From NCBI GenBank assembly GCA_944328495.1, contig CALVHR010000051.1, positions 1-35,657 on the forward strand: a stretch of DNA of 35,657 nt, written 5' to 3'. This stretch comes from an uncultured Clostridia bacterium (GTDB lineage Bacteria; Bacillota; Clostridia; Christensenellales; Borkfalkiaceae). A model generated the notes under the pieces. It was not told where the DNA came from. It was given only the letters and a program-made list of their open reading frames with translations, and did not search any database. Positions within the stretch are counted from its first letter, which is position 1. The number at the start of each line of letters is the position of its first letter. A program made the position numbers and the translations under genes. Positions 22,955-31,154 of the stretch are shown here, in pieces.

Positions 22955-24052
22955 TTACCCGTGATTTCCGATCGCTTCTTGAAGGACATTATACAATTCC
23001 TTTTCGTTAAAAAATGCCGCACAGTTGTGAATATTTCTGTTTTGAGCCGCACGATGTGCGTAGTCATGAAGCTCCGTATCGGTAAAATGTTCTTTTTCCC
23101 CCAACAGCGCAGATATTTTTTTGGAAAAGTCTGCGATTCCCATCCCGAGCGCCGCACTGATATTGGAAATTATCGCAGGGATCTTTTCTGCGCACTTATG
23201 CAAAAAAGCAGGCAGAAGCAACCCGTTTGCGCGCCCGTGAGGAATATTTCGAAAATAAGTAAGAGAATATCCCATTCCATGTACGGGCGTTGTCCCCGTA
23301 CCGGCAATGACCATTCCCGCAACGGAAGCTCCGACCAACAAGTTCTGCCTCGACTCGGCAGAATACTTCCCGGACGAAAGCGACGCGTATTCCCCCATAA
23401 GAATTTTCAGCGCTTCTTTCGCCAAAGCATCGGTAATCGGGTTTGCCCTGACAGACAGCATCCCTTCCACCGCATGAGAAATCGCATCGATTGCGGTATT
23501 CACTGTAACGGATTGGGGAAGGTCGCGCATATATTTCCCGTCGAGAAAAGCGATCTTCGGAAATAAGAAAGGCGCCGATATGCTCATTTTTGTTTTTTGC
23601 CGATCGTTTGTCAGCACCGAATATTGCGTAACTTCACTGCCCGTTCCCGCCGTCGTGGGAATATGAATCATCGGCAATACATCCTCTGAAATAGAATGGG
23701 AAAAGATATCTTCCGCATCTTGCCGCGCGAGCATTGCTATCGCCTTTGCCGCATCCATCGGTGAACCGCCGCCAATCGCCACTACAAAATCAGCACCGAA
23801 ACTGCGGGCGAGGGCCGCACCTTCTCGAACACTTTGCGCGCTCGGATTGGAAGATATTCCGTCAAACACTTTATAGGTTTTCCCGAGTTGATGCATAACA
23901 CACGCCACATCCGAGAGCGCCCCGTTTTTTTCTGAACTCTTTCCCGTTACAATCAAAGCACGTTTCCCGAACGGATCGAAAACATTCGCATTTCTTAAAA
24001 CGCAATCGGCACCGCTGATCACTCGAACAGGCATATAATACGAAAATTCCAT
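22955..24052 (-). CDS. Iron-containing alcohol dehydrogenase
   Basis: The 365-aa group III dehydrogenase has a nucleotide-binding GGGSPMDAAKA motif (94-104) and PTTAGTGSE (132-140). Likely iron ligands are D189 and H193 (AIDAISHAVE), H258 (VHGMGYS) and H272 (PHGRANG). It would interconvert an alcohol and an aldehyde or ketone with NAD(P)H in fermentation. The substrate cannot be read from sequence. It is slightly shorter than the usual 380-390 residues. GAGG precedes the ATG. A -10 box TATAAT lies 21 bases upstream, next to the terminator of the preceding gene cluster, suggesting a separate transcript. Confidence 0.93.
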   Translation of the reverse strand: MEFSYYMPVRVISGADCVLRNANVFDPFGKRALIVTGKSSEKNGALSDVACVMHQLGKTYKVFDGISSNPSAQSVREGAALARSFGADFVVAIGGGSPMDAAKAIAMLARQDAEDIFSHSISEDVLPMIHIPTTAGTGSEVTQYSVLTNDRQKTKMSISAPFLFPKIAFLDGKYMRDLPQSVTVNTAIDAISHAVEGMLSVRANPITDALAKEALKILMGEYASLSSGKYSAESRQNLLVGASVAGMVIAGTGTTPVHGMGYSLTYFRNIPHGRANGLLLPAFLHKCAEKIPAIISNISAALGMGIADFSKKISALLGEKEHFTDTELHDYAHRAAQNRNIHNCAAFFNEKELYNVLQEAIGNHG

Positions 24053-24073
24053 ATATGTTTCCTCTTATGCTCC

Positions 24074-24104
24074 ATTATACAGCTTTCATTTTTTAAAGCC
24101 GCAA
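24074..24104 (-). promoter_or_regulatory. Putative promoter of the alcohol dehydrogenase gene
   Basis: The minus strand carries TATAAT (24074-24079) and a weak TTGCGG (24099-24104) 19 bases upstream. The latter lies in the stem of the preceding terminator. Confidence 0.45.
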
Positions 24105-24122
24105 AGCATTCCTTGCGGCTTA
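24095..24122 (-). terminator. Terminator of the RNase J/trmR/dinB cluster
   Basis: AAGCCGCAA (24097-24105) pairs with TTGCGGCTT (24112-24120). It lies about 50 bases beyond the amidohydrolase stop codon. The T-tract on the minus strand is short. Confidence 0.6.
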
Positions 24123-24169
24123 TTTGTTCTGCTCTTCTGCGTTAAATCGATTTTTTATTTTATGATTTC

Positions 24170-24964
24170 TTACTGCAACCCCAATAATCTTAACGCGTTG
24201 CGGCAATAGATCTTTTCTTTTTGCTCTTCCGTAAATCCCATACTTTCCAGATAGGAAAGTGTATGCGCCGCCGTATCCCACGGGAGGTCAGTCCCAAACA
24301 ACACGCGATCAAACCCAAACGCAAGAATCGTACGCATACCGACTTCGGGTGATGCCGCGGTCGCCGCATAGCTTGTATCGATATAAGCGTTTGTGTCGGC
24401 AAGATATTCTGCAGCCTCCTCTTCCATACGCTGCCCGCCCAGATGCGCTACCACAATTTTTGCTTCGGGGAATGTCAAGCATACCCGTCGCATACGCTTG
24501 GGAGGCGTTTTTACGGGAGGAGCAAACCCAAGATCGGCACCGCCATGAAACAGCATGATCAGACCAAGTTCCGCACACTTTTCGTAAATCGGGAAAGCAC
24601 GTTCATCATCCACATAGAAATCCTGGTATTCATTATGAAATTTGACCCCGCATATTCCTGCCGATTTTAAACGCTTCAATTCAGAAATCGCATTCGGCGA
24701 ATCGGGATGGACCGAGCCGAAGGGAATGAATTTCGGTTCCTGCAAAAGCGATATCGCAAAATCATTGACGTGATGTTCGGTCCGCGGACTGACCGCAATG
24801 CTGAGAATTACCGATCGGTCCACTTTTTGTTCGCTCATGATACGAAGCGTATCAGCGACCGTCCCGTTCGAATTCGGCTGAATATGTGCCTTTGCCGCCA
24901 ACGATGCAACGGCACCCGCCGCAAGCTTATCCAAAAACGCGTGCGCATGAAAATCAATCAGCAT
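24170..24964 (-). CDS. Amidohydrolase family protein (Amidohydro_2)
   Basis: The 264-aa protein has the metal-dependent TIM-barrel signature: HAHAF (H6, H8) at the start, H140 in LFHGGAD, H174 in VAHLGG and D226 in FGTDLPW. This pattern fits the PF04909 group (ACMSD, resorcylate decarboxylase and related hydrolases), which act on small carboxylates. The particular substrate is unknown. AAGGAG lies six bases before the ATG, and the gene starts ten bases after the upstream membrane protein gene, as the last member of the leftward operon. Confidence 0.88.
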   Translation of the reverse strand: MLIDFHAHAFLDKLAAGAVASLAAKAHIQPNSNGTVADTLRIMSEQKVDRSVILSIAVSPRTEHHVNDFAISLLQEPKFIPFGSVHPDSPNAISELKRLKSAGICGVKFHNEYQDFYVDDERAFPIYEKCAELGLIMLFHGGADLGFAPPVKTPPKRMRRVCLTFPEAKIVVAHLGGQRMEEEAAEYLADTNAYIDTSYAATAASPEVGMRTILAFGFDRVLFGTDLPWDTAAHTLSYLESMGFTEEQKEKIYCRNALRLLGLQ

Positions 24965-24974
24965 GCAAGTCTCC

Positions 24975-25913
24975 TTATCCGATTCTGCGCATCCGAGCAG
25001 CGATACTCTTTCTCGCCCTCAAAAAAGAGAAAAGAATATATGCCGTACCGACCAAATCGAAAACAAAAATAAAAATAAAATTCAAGATAATGCTCTGCTT
25101 ATATTGTGCGTCGTTTTGCCAGTCTTGCAAAATTTTAGCAATAACTCCGCCGTCAAAGCCTTCCATATTTGCTTTTGCCTGCAAAAAGACGCAGAGCGCA
25201 AATACCGCAAACATAACTATCAAAGATACAATCGAGACGGTCACAACTTTGAAAGATGTATTTTTCCCGCCCATCCTTCCGTACAGCCATGCCCCCAGCA
25301 GCACTGAGATCGCCGCCGCAATCGCCGCAAAATTCCACCAAAGATACATGAGGATAAATGCAACCGCCCCGGCAAGCGCCCCCAACAATGCTCCTGCGAT
25401 CCCCGCCGCTTTCTTATCCGGAGCCGCGCGTTCCGCCTCTTCCTTGCGAACCATTGCTGCGTGTGCGCGTTCATAACAGGCTTCATGCGCCTTGAACGGT
25501 ATCCCGGATTCCTCCATTTCTACCGTATCTCCCGCAAGTTCAGTCCCGCAATAAGGGCAATAAACCGCGTTCGGACAACCAAGTTTAGAAAGTTGCGCTA
25601 CGAGTTTATCCAAAATTTCTTCAACACGCCGAAATACCCCTCTATACACTTGCGGACTGACCATCAAACCGATCCCGACCACACCGTACTGCGATATCTT
25701 CAAATCACGTTTGTTTTTTTCCAAATATTTTTCGATATCTTTATCTCTGCCCTTCGTATCGGTCACAACCGTAATCAAACAGGAGGGGTTGCCCATCAAT
25801 GCATACTTGACATGAATGCGATATCCTTTGTACAAACCGTAACAGGAACGCTTTGTGCATGTTAATCCATGCGATTCCGCAAATTCCTTCATTCCGTATT
25901 TCTGCTTTTTCAT
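24975..25913 (-). CDS. Zinc-ribbon membrane protein of unknown function, linked to dinB
   Basis: I do not recognise a characterised family. The 312-aa protein has an N-terminal soluble region of about 110 residues (GYRIHVKYALMGNPSCLITVVTD) that may be a small beta domain. A zinc-ribbon-like motif C119-x2-C122 with C146 and nearby H143 follows, then a charged helix at 148-166. Four hydrophobic segments lie at about 168-187, 190-208, 219-243 and 274-298. A basic C-terminal tail ends it. The start codon overlaps the dinB stop (ATGA) and has GGAGGAAGG before it, so translation is coupled to DNA polymerase IV. A stress-related role is only suggested by that linkage. Confidence 0.75.
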   Translation of the reverse strand: MKKQKYGMKEFAESHGLTCTKRSCYGLYKGYRIHVKYALMGNPSCLITVVTDTKGRDKDIEKYLEKNKRDLKISQYGVVGIGLMVSPQVYRGVFRRVEEILDKLVAQLSKLGCPNAVYCPYCGTELAGDTVEMEESGIPFKAHEACYERAHAAMVRKEEAERAAPDKKAAGIAGALLGALAGAVAFILMYLWWNFAAIAAAISVLLGAWLYGRMGGKNTSFKVVTVSIVSLIVMFAVFALCVFLQAKANMEGFDGGVIAKILQDWQNDAQYKQSIILNFIFIFVFDLVGTAYILFSFLRARKSIAARMRRIG

Positions 25914-27211
25914 CCTTCCTCCGAAAAAAACGTTTCACCATCGCGATCACGTTCAAGTTCACCTTCATCCTGTGACGCAATCGTCCCGTCAAGACCTGCC
26001 GGGCGAACCAACCTTTCTCCGCGCACATCCATTTGCAGGGACAATCTGTCCTCATACATGATCCCGCGCTGAATCTTCGAATATCCGTATTTTTTCCGAA
26101 TATCACTTACTGCCGCCTCCGCGCGCGCTTTTTTATCATAATTACCGTCCAGCGATTCAAGCGTCAATTGCTCGATCCCTTTATCGAATCCCGAAACGGT
26201 CACCCCCAGCCCGCGCACGCCTTTGCCGCTCACATAACGCTCGCAAAACAGCGTAAACGCCGCCGACGCAATCTCGCCGCATAGAGCAGTCGGACGCACC
26301 TTTGTTTGCCAGGAATAATTTTTCATATCTTTATCCCGCACCCATAAATGCACCGTGTCTGCTTTGCCAAGACCTGCATCTTTCAGGCGCGCAGATACGC
26401 TTTCGCTGAGCACATAAAGAAGCCTTTTTATATCTTCGTGCCGATAAACATCTTCAAAATATGTCAAAGAATTGCCCACCGATTTAAGATCGGCATGCTC
26501 ATTCATATTCCGCACGGGCGATTTGTCTTCTCCGCGAGCATAAGCCGAAAGCGTCACGCCCCACTTCCCAAGATAATCGCTGAGAAATTTCGGATCCGCT
26601 TCCGCAAGCGCGCCGATCGTACAAATTCCGAGCTTTTCAAGTTTCTTTGCCGTTGCCCGCCCCACATAGAGAAGATCGGTCACCGGAAGCGGAAAAATCT
26701 TTTGGCGAAAATTCGATTCGTCAACAATTGTGACCGCATCCGGCTTTTTCAGATCGCTCGCAAGTTTCGCAAAAACCTTATTGAAACTTACCCCGACGGA
26801 AACAGTCAGCGAAAGTTCCTCCTTTATTTCCCTGCGGATACGTTCGGCAATTGCCTCCCCGTCTCCGAAAATGCCGCTGTGCGTTACATCAAGCCAACAT
26901 TCGTCAATTCCGTACGGTTCTATACAATCTGTATACCGCGCGTAAATATCGCGAACCGCACGCGATTGCCGCACATACTCCGAAAACCGAACGGGCCGGA
27001 TTATAATATCCGGGCATTTGCGTTTTGCTTCCCAAATCACATCTCCCGTCTTAACGCCGCACCGTTTCGCCTCTTCACTCTTAGCCAGCACAATCCCGTG
27101 CCGCGCTTGCTTGTCTCCACAAACTGCGATCGGTTTCCCGATGAGCTCCGGAAAGAGTTTTCGTTCGACACTCGCATAAAAGTTATTTAAATCGGAATGA
27201 AGAATAATCAT
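25910..27211 (-). CDS. dinB: Y-family DNA polymerase IV
   Basis: This error-prone translesion polymerase has 433 aa. Catalytic carboxylates are D7 (LHSDLNNFYASVE) and D103-E104 (YGIDECWLD). The steric-gate residue region NNFYAS is intact. A helix-hairpin-helix region (VGRATAKKLEKLGICTIGAL) and the little-finger domain follow. The C-terminal 60 residues are charged and lack an obvious canonical clamp-binding peptide at the very end. An internal EQLTLESL at about residue 359 may serve. It begins one base after the trhP-like stop codon, with GGGGA as ribosome site, so it sits in the trmR-trhP operon. No LexA site was recognised at the cluster. Confidence 0.94.
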   Translation of the reverse strand: MIILHSDLNNFYASVERKLFPELIGKPIAVCGDKQARHGIVLAKSEEAKRCGVKTGDVIWEAKRKCPDIIIRPVRFSEYVRQSRAVRDIYARYTDCIEPYGIDECWLDVTHSGIFGDGEAIAERIRREIKEELSLTVSVGVSFNKVFAKLASDLKKPDAVTIVDESNFRQKIFPLPVTDLLYVGRATAKKLEKLGICTIGALAEADPKFLSDYLGKWGVTLSAYARGEDKSPVRNMNEHADLKSVGNSLTYFEDVYRHEDIKRLLYVLSESVSARLKDAGLGKADTVHLWVRDKDMKNYSWQTKVRPTALCGEIASAAFTLFCERYVSGKGVRGLGVTVSGFDKGIEQLTLESLDGNYDKKARAEAAVSDIRKKYGYSKIQRGIMYEDRLSLQMDVRGERLVRPAGLDGTIASQDEGELERDRDGETFFSEEG

Positions 27212-27212
27212 T

Positions 27213-28424
27213 TTATCCCCGATTGGTTTTTATCTTGCGCAGAATTTCTCCTGCCTGCAACGCAAACGGAGCTTGCAGATACAGTTTTTGCATCACCAAC
27301 TTTGCGTCCGCCACCGGTTCCCCGAACTCATCCGTCAGTTTTTCAACCGTAAACGTACGATTGAAATTCAGTGAGGGAGACAAGACTTCCAGTTCATCTC
27401 CGACTCGAAACCGATTTCGCATTTGCACAAGCGCCCGTTCCCCGCCGAGCAATACATCCGCCGTATATTCACGTGTGCCTGATTCCTGTGAATCTGTATA
27501 ATTTACCGTTTGATCGTTTTTGCCCAGAGCATATGCCGTCGTAAACGCCCGATGCGCTACCTTACAAAGCTCTTCCTGCGCCTCCCTCTCGGATATCTTT
27601 TTATCCATCACCCTGCGATAAGCATTGACTACGGTCGCAAGATAATAAGAACTTTTCATCCTGCCCTCGATCTTAAAAGAACAAACACCTGCCTGCGATA
27701 ACCGATCAAGATATTCAAGCATATTCAGATCTTTGCTGTTAAAAATATATGTCCCGCGATCATCCTCTTCGACAGGACACGCTCCCGTTTCCGTTTTAGC
27801 ATTCTCGGCTCGCACAAAATATTTCCAGCGGCATGCCTGCACACAGGCTCCTCGGTTGGAATCCCGCCCGTCCAAATAATTACTCAATAGGCACCTGCCG
27901 CTGTACGATATGCACATTGCGCCATGCACAAACGCTTCCAATTCAAGGCCCGGGCAAAAATCATGAATTTCCGCAATTTCTGCCAACGAAAGTTCACGCG
28001 CGAGCACCACCCGACGCGCCCCCTGTTCCTGCCAGAACCTCGTAGCATATTTATTGGTCGTGTTCGCCTGGGTGGAAATATGCAATTCCAGCTTTGGAGC
28101 TGTTTTCTTTGCAATCGCAAATGCACCCGCATCCGTCACCAGCGCTGCATCCGCTCCGATCTCCTGTAAAAAAGAAAAATAATCTCCGAGTTCTTTGAAA
28201 TCTGCGTTTTTTGCGAAAATATTTGCCGTCACATAAACTTTTTTTTCGCGGGCATGGGCATAAACAACCGCATCCTGCATCTCATCACGCGTGAAATTAT
28301 CCGAAAATGAGCGCAAAGAAAAATTCCTCCCGCCCAAATAAACCGCATCCGCACCGAAGCGCAATGCCGTTTTCAGTTTTTCGAAATTACCCGCAGGCGC
28401 GAGCAATTCGGGAATCTGCCCCAT
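27213..28424 (-). CDS. trhP: U32-family protein, probable tRNA hydroxylation protein TrhP
   Basis: The 403-aa protein begins with the typical PELLAPAGNFEKLKTA and GADAVYLGG. The U32 signature with four cysteines is visible at C171, C178, C194 and C198 (CISYSGRC, RGACVQAC), presumably binding an iron-sulphur cluster, followed by KIEGRMKSSYYL. Although labelled peptidases, many U32 proteins modify RNA. In Bacillus the yrrMNO cluster makes 5-hydroxyuridine (YrrN, YrrO) and methylates it (YrrM/TrmR). Here the methyltransferase gene ends two bases before this start, which strongly favours the TrhP function. The start is chosen from GAGGTG six bases before the ATG. Confidence 0.88.
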   Translation of the reverse strand: MGQIPELLAPAGNFEKLKTALRFGADAVYLGGRNFSLRSFSDNFTRDEMQDAVVYAHAREKKVYVTANIFAKNADFKELGDYFSFLQEIGADAALVTDAGAFAIAKKTAPKLELHISTQANTTNKYATRFWQEQGARRVVLARELSLAEIAEIHDFCPGLELEAFVHGAMCISYSGRCLLSNYLDGRDSNRGACVQACRWKYFVRAENAKTETGACPVEEDDRGTYIFNSKDLNMLEYLDRLSQAGVCSFKIEGRMKSSYYLATVVNAYRRVMDKKISEREAQEELCKVAHRAFTTAYALGKNDQTVNYTDSQESGTREYTADVLLGGERALVQMRNRFRVGDELEVLSPSLNFNRTFTVEKLTDEFGEPVADAKLVMQKLYLQAPFALQAGEILRKIKTNRG

Positions 28425-28426
28425 AA

Positions 28427-29086
28427 TCACCTCTTCGGTATATCGCACGGCTCTTCGTTTCTGTCCCTCAAAACAGAGATCGCGACCCCTTCCCCCACTT
28501 CTATGATCGACGTCAAAAAATCAGGATCCTCTCTGACAGCGCGCAAATACTCGCGCAACCTCTCTACAATGGAACGGCGTTTGGGCGGCACAGGCTCCCG
28601 ACCGCTGACCCAGCCATACAGCAAAACATCATCTGCGAACAACACCCCGCGCGGCGCGAGCAGACGCTTGAGATCGGGCAGATAATGTATATACTGCGCT
28701 TTCGGCCCGTCCAAAAAAATCAGATCAAAACGGTCTTCCAGTGCAGCAAGTACATCGCCTGCATCGGAAAGAAGCGCATTTACGCGATCAGCCACCCCGA
28801 AAGCCGTAAAATTTTCCCTCGCGCTCCGCCAAAGAGACTCTTCCGTTTCAACGGTCGTAAGGCGCGCATCTTTGCATTCAAGCAATAACGCCGTCGAGGA
28901 TAATCCTTCCGCCGTGCCGATCTCTAATATCCGCCGCGGCGCACGCATGCGCGCAACCGCAAGCAGCAATGCCAATGTTTCGTCTTCCGTTGCCGGATCC
29001 CGCCTGCCCTTCGCTTGTTCGCGAAGACTTGCGAGACGTTCGTCCAATCGGAACGGCACAGTTTTCAAAAAACCCATAACATTCAT
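28427..29086 (-). CDS. trmR: O-methyltransferase, probable tRNA 5-hydroxyuridine methyltransferase TrmR
   Basis: The 219-aa class I SAM-dependent methyltransferase belongs to the O-methyltransferase family 3. Motif I is ILEIGTAEGLSS, with LTTVETEE as motif II and the metal-binding acidic residues in DLIFLDGPKAQY and LFADDVLL. Coupling to the U32 gene matches the Bacillus yrrM-yrrO arrangement in which TrmR converts ho5U34 to mo5U34 in tRNA. The ribosome site is weak (AAGAA). It lies 65 bases after the RNase J gene and may be read from the same transcript. A small-molecule substrate cannot be excluded by sequence alone. Confidence 0.85.
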   Translation of the reverse strand: MNVMGFLKTVPFRLDERLASLREQAKGRRDPATEDETLALLLAVARMRAPRRILEIGTAEGLSSTALLLECKDARLTTVETEESLWRSARENFTAFGVADRVNALLSDAGDVLAALEDRFDLIFLDGPKAQYIHYLPDLKRLLAPRGVLFADDVLLYGWVSGREPVPPKRRSIVERLREYLRAVREDPDFLTSIIEVGEGVAISVLRDRNEEPCDIPKR

Positions 29087-29151
29087 TTCTTATGCAAAAC
29101 CGAAACAAAAAATTGCACATGATTCTCTGTTACAGCAATGCCCACTATTTG

Positions 29152-31014
29152 TCAAATACGGACTATGTTTGCCATGATCACAGGATTTTGTTTCGTCTTC
29201 CGATAAATAAAGTTCTTGACAGACTTTTTGATGGCAGCCGCAAGTTCTGTATTATCTACGTCGCGGCGAACATCCGTCTGACTGACACAATTGATGGCAA
29301 TTCTCTTTATTTCGGAAACATAATCGGCATTCTCCGGCATTACAAAGCCCCGATTGACAACGATCGGGTCGCTGAGGAGTTCTCCGCTGCGCTCAGAAAC
29401 ACACGCCGTGATGACAAAAATCCCATCTTCCGAAAGATGCTTTCTGTCTTTCATGACGACGCTGTTTTCTCGGTCTTCCAAATTTCCGCCGTCCACGAGC
29501 CGTGAACCCGAAGAGACGCTTTCCCCAAACTGCATCGTATCGCGCGTAAGCTCGACGCAATTCCCGATATCCGCAAGCAATATATTATTTTCGCTCATTC
29601 CCAAGCTCATTGCAAGCTGCGCATGACGCTTCAAGTGGCGATATTCTCCGTGCACCGGTATGAAAAATTTCGGTTTCAGCAAAAAATGCAGCATCTTTAA
29701 TTCTTCCTGGCACGCATGCCCCGAAACATGGATTTTTTCCAACGATTCGTATACCACATTCGCTCCCTTGCGATACAAATTGTTGATCACTTTATAGATC
29801 ATCTTTTCGTTGCCGGGAATGGGACTTGCCGAAATTATTATTGTATCATTGGCTCCGACCGTAACTTTGTTAAATTCCCCCGACGCCATGCGCGTGAGCG
29901 CGCTCATCGGCTCTCCTTGGCTTCCGGTGGAAACAATCACAATTTCACGGTCAAAATAATTCTTGATCTTTTCCACATCGATCAATACACCTTCGGGAAT
30001 GGTCAGCTCACCGATCTTTGTAGCCGCGTCGACAACATTTAACATGCTCCTTCCGGAAAGCGCGACCTTCCTGCGATATTTGGCCGCAAGATCGACAATC
30101 TGCTGCAAGCGATGTACATTGGACGCAAACGTCGCAACAATAATCCGCCTGTTCGCGTTCTCAGAGAAAAGATGATCGAGAGTCGTCCCTACGACCGTCT
30201 CGCTCATTGTATACCCGAGGCGTTCGACATTGGTTGATTCGCATAAAAGAAGATTTACGCCTTCTCTGCCGATCTCCGCAATGCGCGGCAGATCGATCTG
30301 TTTTCCCGCCACCGGAGTCAGATCGATCTTGAAATCTCCGCTATGGAAAACTCTGCCCTGCGGCGTATCGATGCAAAGAGCGACGGCTCCTGCGATCGAA
30401 TGGTTTACATTGATAAACTCAATCCCGAAACAACCAAGTTTAATCTTGTCTCCGGGTTTGATACAGCAAAGCTGCGCTTTGTTGATATGCTGTTCGCGCA
30501 ATTTATTGTCCGCAAGTGCCAGCGTCAACTTAGTGGCATAGACAGGACAGCTGATCTCTTTTAAAAGGTACGCGATCCCCCCGACATGATCTTCGTGCCC
30601 GTGCGTTATCAAAAGCCCGCGGACCTTCTGCTTGTTTGCCACCAAATACGAAATGTCGGGTATGACCAAATCAATCCCGGGAAGCTCTTCGTCCGGAAAA
30701 GTAAGACCTGCATCGATGATTATGATGTCATTTCCGTATTCGAGCGCAGTCATATTCTTTCCGATCTCGCCGACACCGCCCAAAAAAATTACTTTCAGAG
30801 GATTTCTGCCTCTTCCCTTCTTCACCGGTCTTTTCTGCTTTTGCGCTTGCAAAATATCGCTCTTTCCCGCTCTTTCCTCGCGAGATTTTGCCCTGTCGGC
30901 ATTTTTTCCCTGTTGTTTGACGGCATCTTTCGCGTTCCCCAAAAAACGGGGAAATTCCACATGCGCCTCGCCTCCCTTTTTCGGACGGCTAACATTTTCT
31001 TGTTTCTGTTTCAA
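29152..31014 (-). CDS. rnj: Ribonuclease J, starting at TTG
   Basis: This metallo-beta-lactamase/beta-CASP ribonuclease has 620 aa. A basic N-terminal extension of about 70 residues precedes the catalytic domain. Zinc ligands lie in ITHGHEDHVGG (H138-H143), FHSGDFKID and the beta-CASP motifs VHVSGHACQEEL/PVHGEYRH. It degrades and matures mRNA and rRNA with 5'-exonuclease and endonuclease activity. I chose the TTG at 31014 because AAAAGGAG lies eight bases before it. The upstream in-frame ATG at 31068 falls inside a hairpin that terminates the previous gene and has no ribosome site. It is likely the head of the trmR-trhP-dinB cluster. Confidence 0.93.
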   Translation of the reverse strand: MKQKQENVSRPKKGGEAHVEFPRFLGNAKDAVKQQGKNADRAKSREERAGKSDILQAQKQKRPVKKGRGRNPLKVIFLGGVGEIGKNMTALEYGNDIIIIDAGLTFPDEELPGIDLVIPDISYLVANKQKVRGLLITHGHEDHVGGIAYLLKEISCPVYATKLTLALADNKLREQHINKAQLCCIKPGDKIKLGCFGIEFINVNHSIAGAVALCIDTPQGRVFHSGDFKIDLTPVAGKQIDLPRIAEIGREGVNLLLCESTNVERLGYTMSETVVGTTLDHLFSENANRRIIVATFASNVHRLQQIVDLAAKYRRKVALSGRSMLNVVDAATKIGELTIPEGVLIDVEKIKNYFDREIVIVSTGSQGEPMSALTRMASGEFNKVTVGANDTIIISASPIPGNEKMIYKVINNLYRKGANVVYESLEKIHVSGHACQEELKMLHFLLKPKFFIPVHGEYRHLKRHAQLAMSLGMSENNILLADIGNCVELTRDTMQFGESVSSGSRLVDGGNLEDRENSVVMKDRKHLSEDGIFVITACVSERSGELLSDPIVVNRGFVMPENADYVSEIKRIAINCVSQTDVRRDVDNTELAAAIKKSVKNFIYRKTKQNPVIMANIVRI

Positions 31015-31030
31015 CTCTACGACTCCTTTT
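31015..31030 (-). promoter_or_regulatory. Ribosome binding site that fixes the TTG start of RNase J
   Basis: AAAAGGAG on the minus strand is followed by eight bases and TTG at 31014. It decides the start against the upstream ATG. Confidence 0.7.
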
Positions 31031-31041
31031 GACCATGCCGG

Positions 31042-31075
31042 AACAAACAAAGGGGCTGAATGCGCCATTCAGCCC
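31042..31075 (-). terminator. Terminator between the coiled-coil protein gene and RNase J
   Basis: GGGCTGAAT (31053-31061) pairs with ATTCAGCCC (31067-31075) around five bases. The minus strand continues CTTTGTTTGTT. It is placed about 80 bases after the stop codon of the coiled-coil protein. Confidence 0.75.
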
Positions 31076-31154
31076 TCTTCTTCCGTTTAAACGGCTCCTT
31101 TGCCGAAATCCGGCTTGAAATCCTTATATTTTTCAGACTACCTCCGCGGTGTCT

